Origin: Chloroflexota bacterium
GTDB lineage: Bacteria; Chloroflexota; Limnocylindria; Limnocylindrales; CSP1-4
Length of the DNA stretch: 51,965 nucleotides
Direction: 5' to 3'
Assembly: GCA_030446555.1 (NCBI GenBank)
Contig: JAUJNA010000002.1
Location: 104,582-156,546 of the forward strand
Under the pieces are notes generated by a model. That model saw only the letters and a list, made by a program, of their open reading frames with translations. It was not told the origin of the DNA and made no database searches. Positions 17,746 through 25,622 of the stretch are shown here, piece after piece. The translations under genes were made by a program, and so were the position numbers. Every line of letters starts with the position of its first letter. Positions within the stretch are counted from its first letter, which is position 1.

Positions 17746-18294
17746 TCAGGGCCCCAGGAAGTCCTCCACCAGACGCGGCACGCCGTCGATGCGGACGACG
17801 CCCACGCCCACCTTCTTCAGGTCGCCGCGCTTGATGTTGCGCCAGTGCCAGCCACTGGTGCCCTTCTCGTCCTGGTACATCAGATGCACCCGGATGAGCA
17901 TCTCGCGCTTCGTGCCGGTACTGCATCCGATGTTCTCGCCCCAGTCGCCGTCGAACCCGGCCCGCTTCAGCCGCACGCCGCCGTTCGCGGTGCCCAGATC
18001 GTGGCGACACGCGTCCGCCTTGGCCAGCTTGACGGCGTACGGTCGTGACACCTCATCGCTGATGGCCGCCGAGTAGCGGAAGGGTGGCATGTACTTCGAG
18101 TAGTTCCCTGAGCCGTAGCCCTTGCACGTGCCGTCGCGCAGCACCTTACCGCCGGTCCGCATGCAGTTCACCATGTGGAAGGCGAAGCGCTCTGCGTCGT
18201 TGGAGGGCGCGTCCGGGGACGCCCCCGATGCGACGGCGGATGGTGCAGCAAGCACGGCAAGCAAGGCCACAAGGACGATGGCACGACGATGCAC
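17746..18294 (-). CDS. Secreted CAP/SCP-domain protein
   Basis: 182 codons from GTG at 18294, chosen because GAGGGAG lies 8 nt upstream and a signal peptide starts there (RRAIVLVALLAVLAAPSAVAS). The CAP fold is recognisable by MVNCMRTGG, HDLGTANGG, GENIGCSTG and GWHWRNI, with a C-terminal strand KKVGVGVVRI. Four cysteines could form disulfides outside the cell. CAP proteins have varied roles, and I cannot assign an activity. An ATG 39 bp upstream is less likely. Confidence 0.85.
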   Translation of the reverse strand: MHRRAIVLVALLAVLAAPSAVASGASPDAPSNDAERFAFHMVNCMRTGGKVLRDGTCKGYGSGNYSKYMPPFRYSAAISDEVSRPYAVKLAKADACRHDLGTANGGVRLKRAGFDGDWGENIGCSTGTKREMLIRVHLMYQDEKGTSGWHWRNIKRGDLKKVGVGVVRIDGVPRLVEDFLGP

Positions 18295-18310
18295 GGCGAT
18301 ACTCCCTCGG

Positions 18311-18490
18311 CGGCGAGGCCCCACGGCGGGCACCCCTTGGGCGGTCAGGTCCAGCGACGGACCCCTTGGACGGCGAGGCTCCCATGGTCGTCACCTGGGG
18401 CAGTGACATCCATCCGGCGAGAACCTCTGGCGATGAGGTTCCCATGATCGTCAACCGCGGCGGCCTCGTCCATCCGCCATCCGACCTATA
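18311..18490. repeat. Three degenerate 60-bp tandem repeats
   Basis: Units begin at 18311, 18371 and 18431 with CGGCGAGGC, CGGCGAGGCT and CGATGAGGTT. Units 2 and 3 share GAGGYTCCCATGRTCGTCA and a later TCCATCCG at the same 60-bp offset. The length is a multiple of three and is open in several frames, but no start or ribosome site supports a gene. It lies just upstream of the CAP gene, so it could be regulatory or the relic of a repeat protein. Confidence 0.6.
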
Positions 18491-18538
18491 GGGCTGACCG
18501 AGCCCGAGGGATCGATCGCTAGAGCGGGAGGTCATCGC

Positions 18539-18544
18539 TATACT
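18539..18544 (+). promoter_or_regulatory. -10 element of tRNA-Ala(CGC)
   Basis: TATACT ends 11 bp before the first base of the mature tRNA. No good -35 is visible. Confidence 0.5.
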
Positions 18545-18555
18545 CGCCGCCGCGT

Positions 18556-18631
18556 GGGGATGTAGCTCAGCTGGGAGAGCACCGCGTTCGCATCGCGGGG
18601 GTCAGGGGTTCGAGTCCCCTCATCTCCACCA
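18556..18631 (+). tRNA. tRNA-Ala (anticodon CGC)
   Basis: 76 nt with encoded CCA. The acceptor arm GGGGATG pairs with CATCTCC. The anticodon stem CCGCG/CGCGG encloses loop TTCGCAT, giving anticodon CGC, and the T arm is AGGGG-TTCGAGT-CCCCT. All arms fold without mismatch except one G-U. Confidence 0.96.
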
Positions 18632-18660
18632 TCCGCCCGGTGATCGAACGAACGCCTGGA

Positions 18661-18831
18661 TCAGCCCCGATAGTCGAGCACCTGCTCTGGCGGTGGGAAG
18701 CCCTCCTCTACTGCGATGCCGTGGACATCCCGGACGTGCTCGCGAAACCAGCGGTCGAACGGTTCCGGTGACGTGCCCATTCCCTTGAGCGCCGCTTCCA
18801 CGTCGTGGGCCTCCATGTAGACGACGGCCAC
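18661..18831 (-). pseudogene. Fragment of a small conserved protein (DUF6176-like)
   Basis: 56 codons resembling only the C-terminal half of a roughly 100-residue family: VAVVYMEAHDVEAALKGM followed by FDRWFREHVRDVHGIAV. The N-terminal half is absent, because upstream lies the promoter of the vapBC relic. It sits directly 3' of a tRNA gene, a common place for gene turnover. The family name is tentative. Confidence 0.4.
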
Positions 18832-18885
18832 GTCGCCGCCGGGCGGCACCGCTGGGCAAGGAGCCCGACCCGTCGGGCCGTGTGC

Positions 18886-18897
18886 TAGCGTGTGGCC
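18886..18897 (+). promoter_or_regulatory. Leaderless-type promoter of vapBC relic
   Basis: TAGCGT at 18886-18891 is followed by six bases and then ATG at 18898. This is the same spacing as at dnaE2 and the LCP gene. Confidence 0.4.
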
Positions 18898-19415
18898 ATG
18901 CGCGTGCACATCACCTTGGACCGACGTCGTCCGCGAAGACACGGCGGGGCACGGCGGCTGCATCGCCAAACGGTCCGCAGTGCGTTCGTCGATACGAACG
19001 TCCTGGTCGGTGCCTGATGGCGCTCACCTGGGATGCGGACGCCGCCCAGGTCCGCCCGCGCGCCGCGGTGACCGGCCAGCGGGCTGATGGAGCTGCTGCT
19101 GGCTGATCATCGACCTTCTTCGTGGCCGACGCGATGCTCGGGAACGTCCTCGACTCGTACTACCAGACGCCCTCGTGCCATCAACGTCGAAGAGATGCGA
19201 GGCCTTCGCGCCGAGCAGGATGTCGCGCATTCGCTCTTCGATGGACTGCGTCGTCGACTCGGCACTGCAGAAGGCTGGCGCGCGTGGAGGCGTCGGACCA
19301 CGCGAGTCGGCCGGACTTTATCGCAGGCTGACTGTCTCATCTGGCTGCTGCTCTCGGGATCGGCGCGCGGAACGGCAAGTGGCGTCGGCGTGCCAGGGCT
19401 GACGGTCGAGCCATC
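18898..19415 (+). pseudogene. Decayed vapBC toxin-antitoxin module (PIN-domain toxin)
   Basis: The first frame reads MRVHITLD, like a VapB start, then runs directly into SAFVDTNVLVGA followed by TGA at 19015. The latter is the N-terminal strand of a PIN domain with its first catalytic Asp. Further PIN-like pieces occur in shifted frames: FFVADAMLGNVLDSYYQTP near 19113-19170, VVDSAL near 19252, and a DCLIWLLL segment near 19330 that carries a later Asp. Most of the antitoxin is missing and at least two frameshifts break the toxin, so no product is expected. Confidence 0.5.
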
Positions 19416-19524
19416 GACCGGTGCCTGGTGATGTTCGGCCCAGTCCCCTCGTGCTGATGGTCCCGCTTGCGCATCCACGGGCCATCAGGCGAGCACGCGG
19501 ATCGAGCCTGATGATCCCCCCCTG

Positions 19525-19821
19525 CTACAGCCCGCCTCCGGCGGGCGACGCGTGGTCGTGGATGTGCGCCGTCCGGGGGTGGTCGTCCAGCTCCTGCTCC
19601 TCCGACACGTCGTGGCCGTGCACGTAGGCGGCGTGACCGTGCTCGTGGCTGTGGTAGTGCGCGCGGTGCTCGAACTCGCCCGCCACCGCCGCTGGCCCGC
19701 TCCGATGCACATGGGACACGTGGTAGTGATCGTGGTCGTGGACCTCGGCGGGGTGGTGATGCTCCTGCTCTGGGCCTCCGCGCCGACCGTCCGCTGCTGG
19801 CTCCGCTCGTCCATCGCTCAC
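19525..19821 (-). CDS. Small histidine-rich protein, probably metal-binding
   Basis: 98 codons from GTG at 19821. Nearly a fifth of residues are His, in runs such as EHHHPAEVHDHDHYHVSHVH and YHSHEHGHAAYVHGHD, mixed with Asp/Glu. The pattern suits zinc, nickel or copper binding. No signal peptide or membrane segment is seen, so it would be cytosolic storage or chaperone-like. A GGAGG overlaps the GTG, so the exact start is uncertain. A perfect 7-bp hairpin (19530-19546) covers the stop region. Confidence 0.65.
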   Translation of the reverse strand: MSDGRAEPAADGRRGGPEQEHHHPAEVHDHDHYHVSHVHRSGPAAVAGEFEHRAHYHSHEHGHAAYVHGHDVSEEQELDDHPRTAHIHDHASPAGGGL

Positions 19822-19941
19822 CTCCGCTCGTTCGAGCCATCGCGTGTCGTCCGCTCAGCCTCCGCCACGGCGGCTGACGACCGCGCCGTCGCCCACCGTG
19901 GAGAGGTTGCACCGGTGCGTCAGCGCGAGCCGGACAGCGCC

Positions 19942-21417
19942 TCAGCGCGGCGGGCTGAGGAGCTGGTCGACCGGCGCGAAGTCGTCGGTCAGGACCCGGG
20001 CGTCACCGATGAACGTCTCGAGACCGGCACCCGCCGTGACGATGCTGTCGTCGTCGAGTCGACGGCGGTTCTCGGCCAGGATCGCGTCGGTGGGGATGGG
20101 GGCCTCCGACCCGACCAGGATCAGGCCGCCCCCGGCACGACCCTCGATCCGGGCCCGCGGCGCGATGACGGCTACGTGCTGGAAGACATCCCGTAGCGTC
20201 GCGGCCTCCGCGCGTGCGAAGCCGAGCGGTGGGTAGTCGATGAGGTTGATGACGTAGAGGCCACCCGGACGCATCACACGCCGGACTTCGTTCAGCATCT
20301 CGCGCGTCGTGAGATGCCAGGGGACGGCGAGACCGCTGAACGCGTCGCCCACCACCAGGTCGTAGGCGTCGGCCGGCTCCTGGGCGATGGCGAGCCGAGC
20401 ATCACCGATGCGGACGCTCAGCGCCTGAGAGGTGACCAGCCCCAGCTCCTCGCGCGCCACCGCCACGACCGTCGGATCCAGCTCCAGGACGCGGCCGACC
20501 GAGCCCGGGCGGGTCGCCGCCAGATAACGTGGCAACGTGAAGCCGCCGCCGCCCACGAACAGGCCACGCAACGGCTGACCGTCCCGTGCCGTGGCATCGA
20601 TGACGTCGCCCACCACCTGCGCGTAGGTGAACTCCAGGTAGGAGGGATCCGCGAGATCGACGTAGGAGTGCCGCAGCGTGTCCAGGTAGAGCGTCCGTCC
20701 GGTGGCGCGCCCGGGATCCTGCTCCACGCGAACGCAGAAGTAGGCGCTCTCGCGCTCACAGGGCTGCGGCGTCACGATCGACCAGCCGCCCCCGGCCACC
20801 GCGAGGGCAAGGGCAGCCAGCGGGAGCCCAGCTCCCCGGCCTCGCGCCAGCACGGCCCAGACCCCCACGCCGGCCACGACCAGCCCGATCCCCAGTCCCA
20901 GCACGATGGGCCGGGACGGTAGCGCGGCGATGAGGACGAATCCGGTCAGGAAGGTGCCCGCGATGGCCCCCGCCGTGGCGAGCGCGGATAGCCGCCCCAC
21001 CACCCGACCGGTCCGCTGAAGGTCGTCGAGCTGGAGCTTCACGACCGTGGGCGTCACCGCAGACAGCACCGCCGACGGTGCCAGGAAGGCCACTGCGGCG
21101 TACACGACGATGCCCACCGGTCCCTCTTCCGGCCGTGTCCCTGCGATGAACGCGATGAGCGGCACGACCAGGAGCGCGAGCACCCCTCCCGTCAGCAGCA
21201 GCGGCCCCAGCAGCAGGCGCGGATCGGTCCGATCGGCCGCGCGGCCGCCCAGCCAGGTGCCCAGGCTGATCCCCGCCAGCACGGTTCCGATGATGCCCGT
21301 GTAGGTCTCGAGCGAGACGCCCACGAACGGGGCCAGCAGGCGCCCCGCGAGGATCTCCAGCATCAGCACCGCGGCCGACGTCCCGAAGACGAGCGCGGCG
21401 GCCATGAGCGACGGCAT
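19942..21417 (-). CDS. Membrane protein with spermidine-synthase-like domain
   Basis: 491 codons from ATG at 21417. About seven transmembrane helices occupy residues 1-235 in an MFS-like half (AAVLMLEILAGRLLAPFVG, GTVLAGISLGTWLGGRAAD). A soluble Rossmann methyltransferase-like domain then resembles polyamine synthases: GLFVGGGGFTLPRYLAA, VLELDPTVVAVA, DAYDLVVGDAFSG, and HLTTREMLNEVRRVM. This fused arrangement is widespread in bacteria; its substrate is not established and aminopropyl transfer is not proven. It is the last gene of the pxp operon, 23 nt after the metallopeptidase gene. Confidence 0.88.
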   Translation of the reverse strand: MPSLMAAALVFGTSAAVLMLEILAGRLLAPFVGVSLETYTGIIGTVLAGISLGTWLGGRAADRTDPRLLLGPLLLTGGVLALLVVPLIAFIAGTRPEEGPVGIVVYAAVAFLAPSAVLSAVTPTVVKLQLDDLQRTGRVVGRLSALATAGAIAGTFLTGFVLIAALPSRPIVLGLGIGLVVAGVGVWAVLARGRGAGLPLAALALAVAGGGWSIVTPQPCERESAYFCVRVEQDPGRATGRTLYLDTLRHSYVDLADPSYLEFTYAQVVGDVIDATARDGQPLRGLFVGGGGFTLPRYLAATRPGSVGRVLELDPTVVAVAREELGLVTSQALSVRIGDARLAIAQEPADAYDLVVGDAFSGLAVPWHLTTREMLNEVRRVMRPGGLYVINLIDYPPLGFARAEAATLRDVFQHVAVIAPRARIEGRAGGGLILVGSEAPIPTDAILAENRRRLDDDSIVTAGAGLETFIGDARVLTDDFAPVDQLLSPPR

Positions 21418-21440
21418 CGCGGGAAGGGTAGCCGCGGGCC

Positions 21441-22076
21441 TCAGTCGAGCGCGGACATCAGCTCGGCATGATGCTCTCGCAGCCAGCGACGTGCCCTGTC
21501 CGTCTGTGGCGCATGGTGGCGTACCAGCGACCAGAAGCGGGGTCCGTGCCCCGGCTCGCGGAGGTGGGCCAGTTCGTGGATGACCACGTAGTCGAGCACC
21601 TCGGGAGGCGTCAGGGTGAGCCTCCAGTTCAGCGAGACGGTCCCCGATCGCGATGCGCTCCCCCACCGCCCGCGCTGGGCGCGGATGGTGACACCTGCGG
21701 GTGCGACTCCTACCAGGGCGGAGAGCGCTTCGACGCGGCCGCGGAGCAGGATCCCCGCCTCGCGGCGCAGCGATCGCTCCAGGCCCTCTAGCTCTCTCGC
21801 GTCCCGGGCGTGCACCCAGCGCGGCACTCCAGCCACGGTCAGGGTCCGGCCGTCGGCAAGGGACGGACGAGCATCCAGTCGATCACGCTCGGCGCGGACC
21901 CGGGCTACCTGCCGGTCGATCCAGTCCCCGTGACGCTCGACCAGCGACGCGGCGGTCCGCTCGGGCGCTCGCATGGGCAGGACGACGACCGCTTCGCCAT
22001 GCGGAGTGACCGTCAGCCGCGCGCGGCGTGCCCGCGGTGAGCGGCGAACGGTGAAGGTGATGTCGGGGCTCGTCAC
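21441..22076 (-). CDS. YgjP-like M48-type metallopeptidase (DUF45)
   Basis: 211 codons from GTG at 22076, overlapping the pxpC TGA. The zinc site is VIHELAHLREPGHGPRFW, an HExxH motif with a third His seven residues after the second, as in the SprT/YgjP clan. The N-terminal half is a beta-rich domain (FTVRRSPRARRARLTV, RGRWGSASRSGTVSLNWRL). Soluble, with no signal peptide. Family members are predicted zinc proteases of unknown substrate. Tight coupling to pxpC suggests coexpression with 5-oxoproline catabolism. Confidence 0.9.
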   Translation of the reverse strand: MTSPDITFTVRRSPRARRARLTVTPHGEAVVVLPMRAPERTAASLVERHGDWIDRQVARVRAERDRLDARPSLADGRTLTVAGVPRWVHARDARELEGLERSLRREAGILLRGRVEALSALVGVAPAGVTIRAQRGRWGSASRSGTVSLNWRLTLTPPEVLDYVVIHELAHLREPGHGPRFWSLVRHHAPQTDRARRWLREHHAELMSALD

Positions 22077-23077
22077 GTCGGGCGCGGCTCTTCCCTCTTG
22101 TCGGCCCGGTGAGCCTCCGCAGACGCCCGGAAGGCACGTGCCGCGTCGCGCAACACCGCCCCCGCCACGAGCCGCAGCCGTCTGGCCTCGTCCAGCGTGA
22201 CCGCCCGAAACCTCACGCGGTCCCCAGCGCGAAGCTGTCCCAGGATGGGTCGGTCGACCGTGATGGCGACGGCGATGACGGGATAGCCGCCGACCGTCTG
22301 GTGGTCTGCCAGCAGGACGATGGGCTGCCCACCGGGAGGCATCTGGATGGCGCCCCAGACCATGCCCAGGGAAAGGAGCTCTCCTCCGTCGACCATGGGG
22401 ATGGGAGGGCCGTCAAGTCGAAGACCCATCCGGTCCGAGCTCGGCGAGACCTGCCAGTCGGTCGATCCCAGGAGCGCCCCCGCATCGGCCGCGAGGGCTT
22501 CCGCGTGCGGACCGGGCACGACGCGCACGACCCGCGGTGCATCCCCGCCCACGACGCCCGAGATGCGTCCCGGCCAGAGAGACCCGTCCCGCTCCATGAG
22601 GCGCGGGCGCACCGGTCTCAACACGTCGCCGGTGGCAAGCCGCCGCCCGCCGAAGCCCCCGAAACCGCCCACGAGGCAGGTGGAGGCTGAGCCGAGGACG
22701 CGCTCGCACGAGATGCCGCCAGCCAGGGAAAGGTAGCCGCGGGCGCCGTCGCGGGCCTCACCGAACCGCAGCGTGGTGCCCGGATGCACCACGAACGTCG
22801 TTCCGGGAGGCACCGCACGCCCCTCTGGCAGCAGCTGGCAGCCCAGGTCCGCGCCGGTCAAGCCCACCAGGCACGTCTCGCGCGCGACGAGCTCCGGTCC
22901 CACCAGGGTCATCTCGAGCGCGACGGTCGACGGCTCCCGGCAGTCGACCAGCTCGCGCATGACCGCCAGGGCGAGCGGGTCACAGGCGCCCCCGCGCGGC
23001 ACGCCCAGGTCGGCCGCTCCCGGGCGGCCTTCGTCCTGGATCGTCGAGAAGAGACCGGGCTCGATGACCTCCAGCAC
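22073..23077 (-). CDS. pxpC: 5-oxoprolinase subunit C (biotin-dependent carboxyltransferase family)
   Basis: 334 codons from GTG at 23077. Characteristic starting segment MLEVIEPGLFSTIQDEGRPG, then GVPRGGACDPLALAVMREL, ALEMTLVGPEL and VLLADHQTVGGYPVIA. Together with PxpA and PxpB it cleaves 5-oxoproline to glutamate with ATP. Follows pxpB after 3 nt. Confidence 0.93.
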   Translation of the reverse strand: MLEVIEPGLFSTIQDEGRPGAADLGVPRGGACDPLALAVMRELVDCREPSTVALEMTLVGPELVARETCLVGLTGADLGCQLLPEGRAVPPGTTFVVHPGTTLRFGEARDGARGYLSLAGGISCERVLGSASTCLVGGFGGFGGRRLATGDVLRPVRPRLMERDGSLWPGRISGVVGGDAPRVVRVVPGPHAEALAADAGALLGSTDWQVSPSSDRMGLRLDGPPIPMVDGGELLSLGMVWGAIQMPPGGQPIVLLADHQTVGGYPVIAVAITVDRPILGQLRAGDRVRFRAVTLDEARRLRLVAGAVLRDAARAFRASAEAHRADKREEPRPT

Positions 23078-23080
23078 GCC

Positions 23081-23749
23081 TCAAGGCGCCAGCGGCACGA
23101 ACCGGACGTGGTCGCCCGGTGCCAGCAGCGCAGGGGGATCGCGCTGCGCGTCCCACATGACCGCGTCGGTGCGACCGATGAGGTGCCAGCCGCCGGGCGT
23201 CGCCCCCGGGTAGACCGCGGTCTGCTCCCCCGCGATGGCGACACTGCCTGCGGGCACGCGCGTGCGCGGCTCCTCCCGGCGAGACAGCACCAGCGGGTGG
23301 CGAAGGAGGATGCCCAGGTAGGCGAAGCCCGGCGTGAAGCCCAGCAGGAAGACGTCGTACTCGACCGATGCGTGGACCTCGACCACCTGGGCCCGCGTGA
23401 GACCGGTCCGGTCCGCGACCGCCAGGAGATCAGGGCCGGCATCCCCGCCGTAGCGCACCGATAGCTCGATGAGCCGGCCGGGGCGCGGTTCCTCGAGGCC
23501 TTCCTCCCACGCCGTGTCCAGCAGCCGAGCCAACCGCTCGGTCGCCTGGGCTGGGCTGGCACGAGCGGGGTCGTAGGGCACCAGCAGGGAGGCGTGACCG
23601 GCCACCGGCGTGCCCCAGGGGCCACGGCCGCCCGCAGCGTCCCGTCGCACCCTCGCCGCCAGCGCGTGGACCCGTCGGTTGATCCGCGGATCCAGGGCCT
23701 GGCCCAGCGTGATCAGCAGTGCTTCGTCGCCGAACGGCTCGATGCTCAC
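23081..23749 (-). CDS. pxpB: 5-oxoprolinase subunit B (KipI-like)
   Basis: 222 codons from GTG at 23749, overlapping pxpA's TGA by 4 nt. It has the family motifs FGDEALLITLG at the start, LGFTPGFAYLG in the middle and PGGWHLIGRTD before the C-terminus. Works as a complex with PxpC. There is no sign of a PxpB-PxpC fusion. Confidence 0.93.
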   Translation of the reverse strand: MSIEPFGDEALLITLGQALDPRINRRVHALAARVRRDAAGGRGPWGTPVAGHASLLVPYDPARASPAQATERLARLLDTAWEEGLEEPRPGRLIELSVRYGGDAGPDLLAVADRTGLTRAQVVEVHASVEYDVFLLGFTPGFAYLGILLRHPLVLSRREEPRTRVPAGSVAIAGEQTAVYPGATPGGWHLIGRTDAVMWDAQRDPPALLAPGDHVRFVPLAP

Positions 23750-24525
23750 CGGGCGGGTCGCAGCCGCTGCTGCGTGAGCGGCCGCACCGCGATACCGGCG
23801 TGACTCAAGGCCTCGCGCACCGCTCGAGCGATGGCTGCCGCTCCCGGCGTGTCGCCATGGAGGCAGATGGTGTCGGCCCTGACCGCCACCTCGGAGCCAT
23901 CATGGGCGCGGACCCGCCGGTCGCGGACGATGCTAACCGCCTGCGCTGCGACCGCGTCGGGGTCGTGGTGGACGGCGTCGGGCTGGCGTCGCGAGCGAAG
24001 CGTCCCATCCGGCTCATAGGCACGGTCGGCGAACGCCTCGGCGGCCACCGTGAGACCGGCCTCGCGGCCGGCCTCCAGCAACGCCGAGTCGGCCAGTCCG
24101 ACGAGCACGAGATCGGCCGAGAAGCGCCTCGTGGCCTGGGCCACCGTCTGGGCGAGCGCGAGGTCGACGGCCGCGCGGTTGTAGAGGGCACCGTGGGGCT
24201 TGACGTGCACCAGGTCGACCCCGTGCGCCCGCGCGACCGCCCAAAGCGCACCCAGCTGGGCCAGGAGGGAGGCCTCCAGCTCCTCGGGCGTCATGTCGAG
24301 GTCGCGCCGGCCGAAGCCGTCCCGGTCGGGATAGCCGGGATGTGCGCCCACGGCTACGCCGTGCGTCCGTGCCAGGGTCGCGGTCCGGGCCATCGTCAGG
24401 GGGTCTCCGGCGTGCGCGCCGCAGGCCACGTTGGCCGAGCTGACGCTGGGCAGGAGCTCCGCGTCGGCGCCCATGGTCCACGCGCCGTAGCTCTCGCCTA
24501 CGTCGGCGTTCAGGTCGATGTGCAC
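23746..24525 (-). CDS. pxpA: 5-oxoprolinase subunit A (LamB/YcsF family)
   Basis: 259 codons from GTG at 24525, giving the usual N-terminus HIDLNADVGESYGAW. Other motifs are SVSSANVACGAHAGDP, GAHPGYPDRDGFGRR, HVKPHGALYN and CLHGDTPGA. The frame could extend 30 codons upstream, but the family start and a TACCCT hexamer 7 nt before the GTG favour this one. It heads a five-gene run: pxpA, pxpB, pxpC, metallopeptidase, spermidine-synthase-like gene. Confidence 0.94.
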   Translation of the reverse strand: MHIDLNADVGESYGAWTMGADAELLPSVSSANVACGAHAGDPLTMARTATLARTHGVAVGAHPGYPDRDGFGRRDLDMTPEELEASLLAQLGALWAVARAHGVDLVHVKPHGALYNRAAVDLALAQTVAQATRRFSADLVLVGLADSALLEAGREAGLTVAAEAFADRAYEPDGTLRSRRQPDAVHHDPDAVAAQAVSIVRDRRVRAHDGSEVAVRADTICLHGDTPGAAAIARAVREALSHAGIAVRPLTQQRLRPAR

Positions 24526-24538
24526 GGTGACGAGGGTA
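24526..24538 (-). promoter_or_regulatory. Leaderless-type promoter of the pxp operon
   Basis: TACCCT (24538-24533) is followed by seven bases and then the GTG start of pxpA. No Shine-Dalgarno lies between. Confidence 0.45.
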
Positions 24539-24599
24539 GCCGGTCCGACTCGCTCGATAGGGCTACCCAGCGGACCGCCTGGGCGGGTCGCCGGTGCGG

Positions 24600-25622
24600 C
24601 TATGCGCCCAGGCATTCCTCACTCTGAGGCTGGGCCAAGGTGACCGGCAGCTCGACTTCGCCGACCGAGGACAGGCCCAGCACGGCATACGCGATCCGCA
24701 CGTGTCGGGAGCTGGCGAAGGCGCCCGTGCCCGCATCGTCCAAACGGAAGCTCGGCCCGAAGGCGCAGGAGCCTGCGCGACCGACCAGGTACAGGACAAC
24801 ATGTCCATCGGGGGGCACCTCGAGCGGCCGGAAGGGCATCGCCTCCTCCTCGCCCGGCATGCCGCCGTTTGCGTCTTCATGAAGCCAGACGGCCGTCCAC
24901 CGCGGGAAACTCGAAACAGGACCCTTGCCCTGGACGACACCGAGCAGCCGGATCGGCAGCGGCCCGGGATTCCGGACGTCGAACGCCAAGACGACCGGTC
25001 CGCCGGGCTCCGCCGTCAAGTACCAAACGTCAGGCCCCTCCCCGGCGGGAGGCGGCTCGACTCGCACATCGAGGCCCATCCTCGGTCCGATGCTGTTGCC
25101 CATCTCGAAGCCCGGGTGGCTCGACAGGGCGTGCGCTGCCGTCGCGAGCACCGCCACGCCCGCCACCGCAGCGATACGGCGAACGCGGCCGCCGGTGAGT
25201 GCCACGACGGCGAGGAGCACGCCACCGACGCCGGCGATGGCCCAGGGAACGACAGTGAGACTCTCGGACGGCGGCGGGTAGTCGTCGGGAGGCGTGACGA
25301 TCCCCGGCCCCTCGATGGCAGGATCGAAGGTCGCGAGCGGAACGTCTGGTGGTGGCGAGCCTCCCACGTCCGGCGCGACCGGGCGGATCGCGAGCGCACC
25401 CACCATGAGGAACGCGATCGCGGCCGCTGCGGCGAGCCCGGCCGCAGCCCCAAGGATCCTCGCCGTGGGCCGGAGGGACCTGTGGGCTCCGTCAGCCCGG
25501 ACCTGTTCCGGGATCAGGAGGATCTGTTCGCGGAGCTCAGCCGGCGCGCCGTCCAGGGGACGCCGTGCCTCGAGCATGCCCCGAAGGGCACCTTCGAATG
25601 ACTGGCCCGGGGTCCCACTCAT
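24600..25622 (-). CDS. Probable membrane-bound anti-sigma factor or sigma-linked membrane protein
   Basis: 340 codons from ATG at 25622, overlapping the sigma factor's stop (ATGA). Residues 1-50 are soluble and probably cytosolic (FEGALRGMLEARRPL, AELREQILLIPEQV). A first helix is ILGAAAGLAAAAAIAFLMVG, and a second hydrophobic pair lies at about 125-165. The last 170 residues form an extracellular beta-rich domain (VVLAFDVRNPGPLPIRLLGV, FGPSFRLDDAGTGAF) with two cysteines. Position and topology suggest it restrains the sigma factor; the zinc-type anti-sigma HxxxCxxC motif is absent. Confidence 0.7.
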   Translation of the reverse strand: MSGTPGQSFEGALRGMLEARRPLDGAPAELREQILLIPEQVRADGAHRSLRPTARILGAAAGLAAAAAIAFLMVGALAIRPVAPDVGGSPPPDVPLATFDPAIEGPGIVTPPDDYPPPSESLTVVPWAIAGVGGVLLAVVALTGGRVRRIAAVAGVAVLATAAHALSSHPGFEMGNSIGPRMGLDVRVEPPPAGEGPDVWYLTAEPGGPVVLAFDVRNPGPLPIRLLGVVQGKGPVSSFPRWTAVWLHEDANGGMPGEEEAMPFRPLEVPPDGHVVLYLVGRAGSCAFGPSFRLDDAGTGAFASSRHVRIAYAVLGLSSVGEVELPVTLAQPQSEECLGA

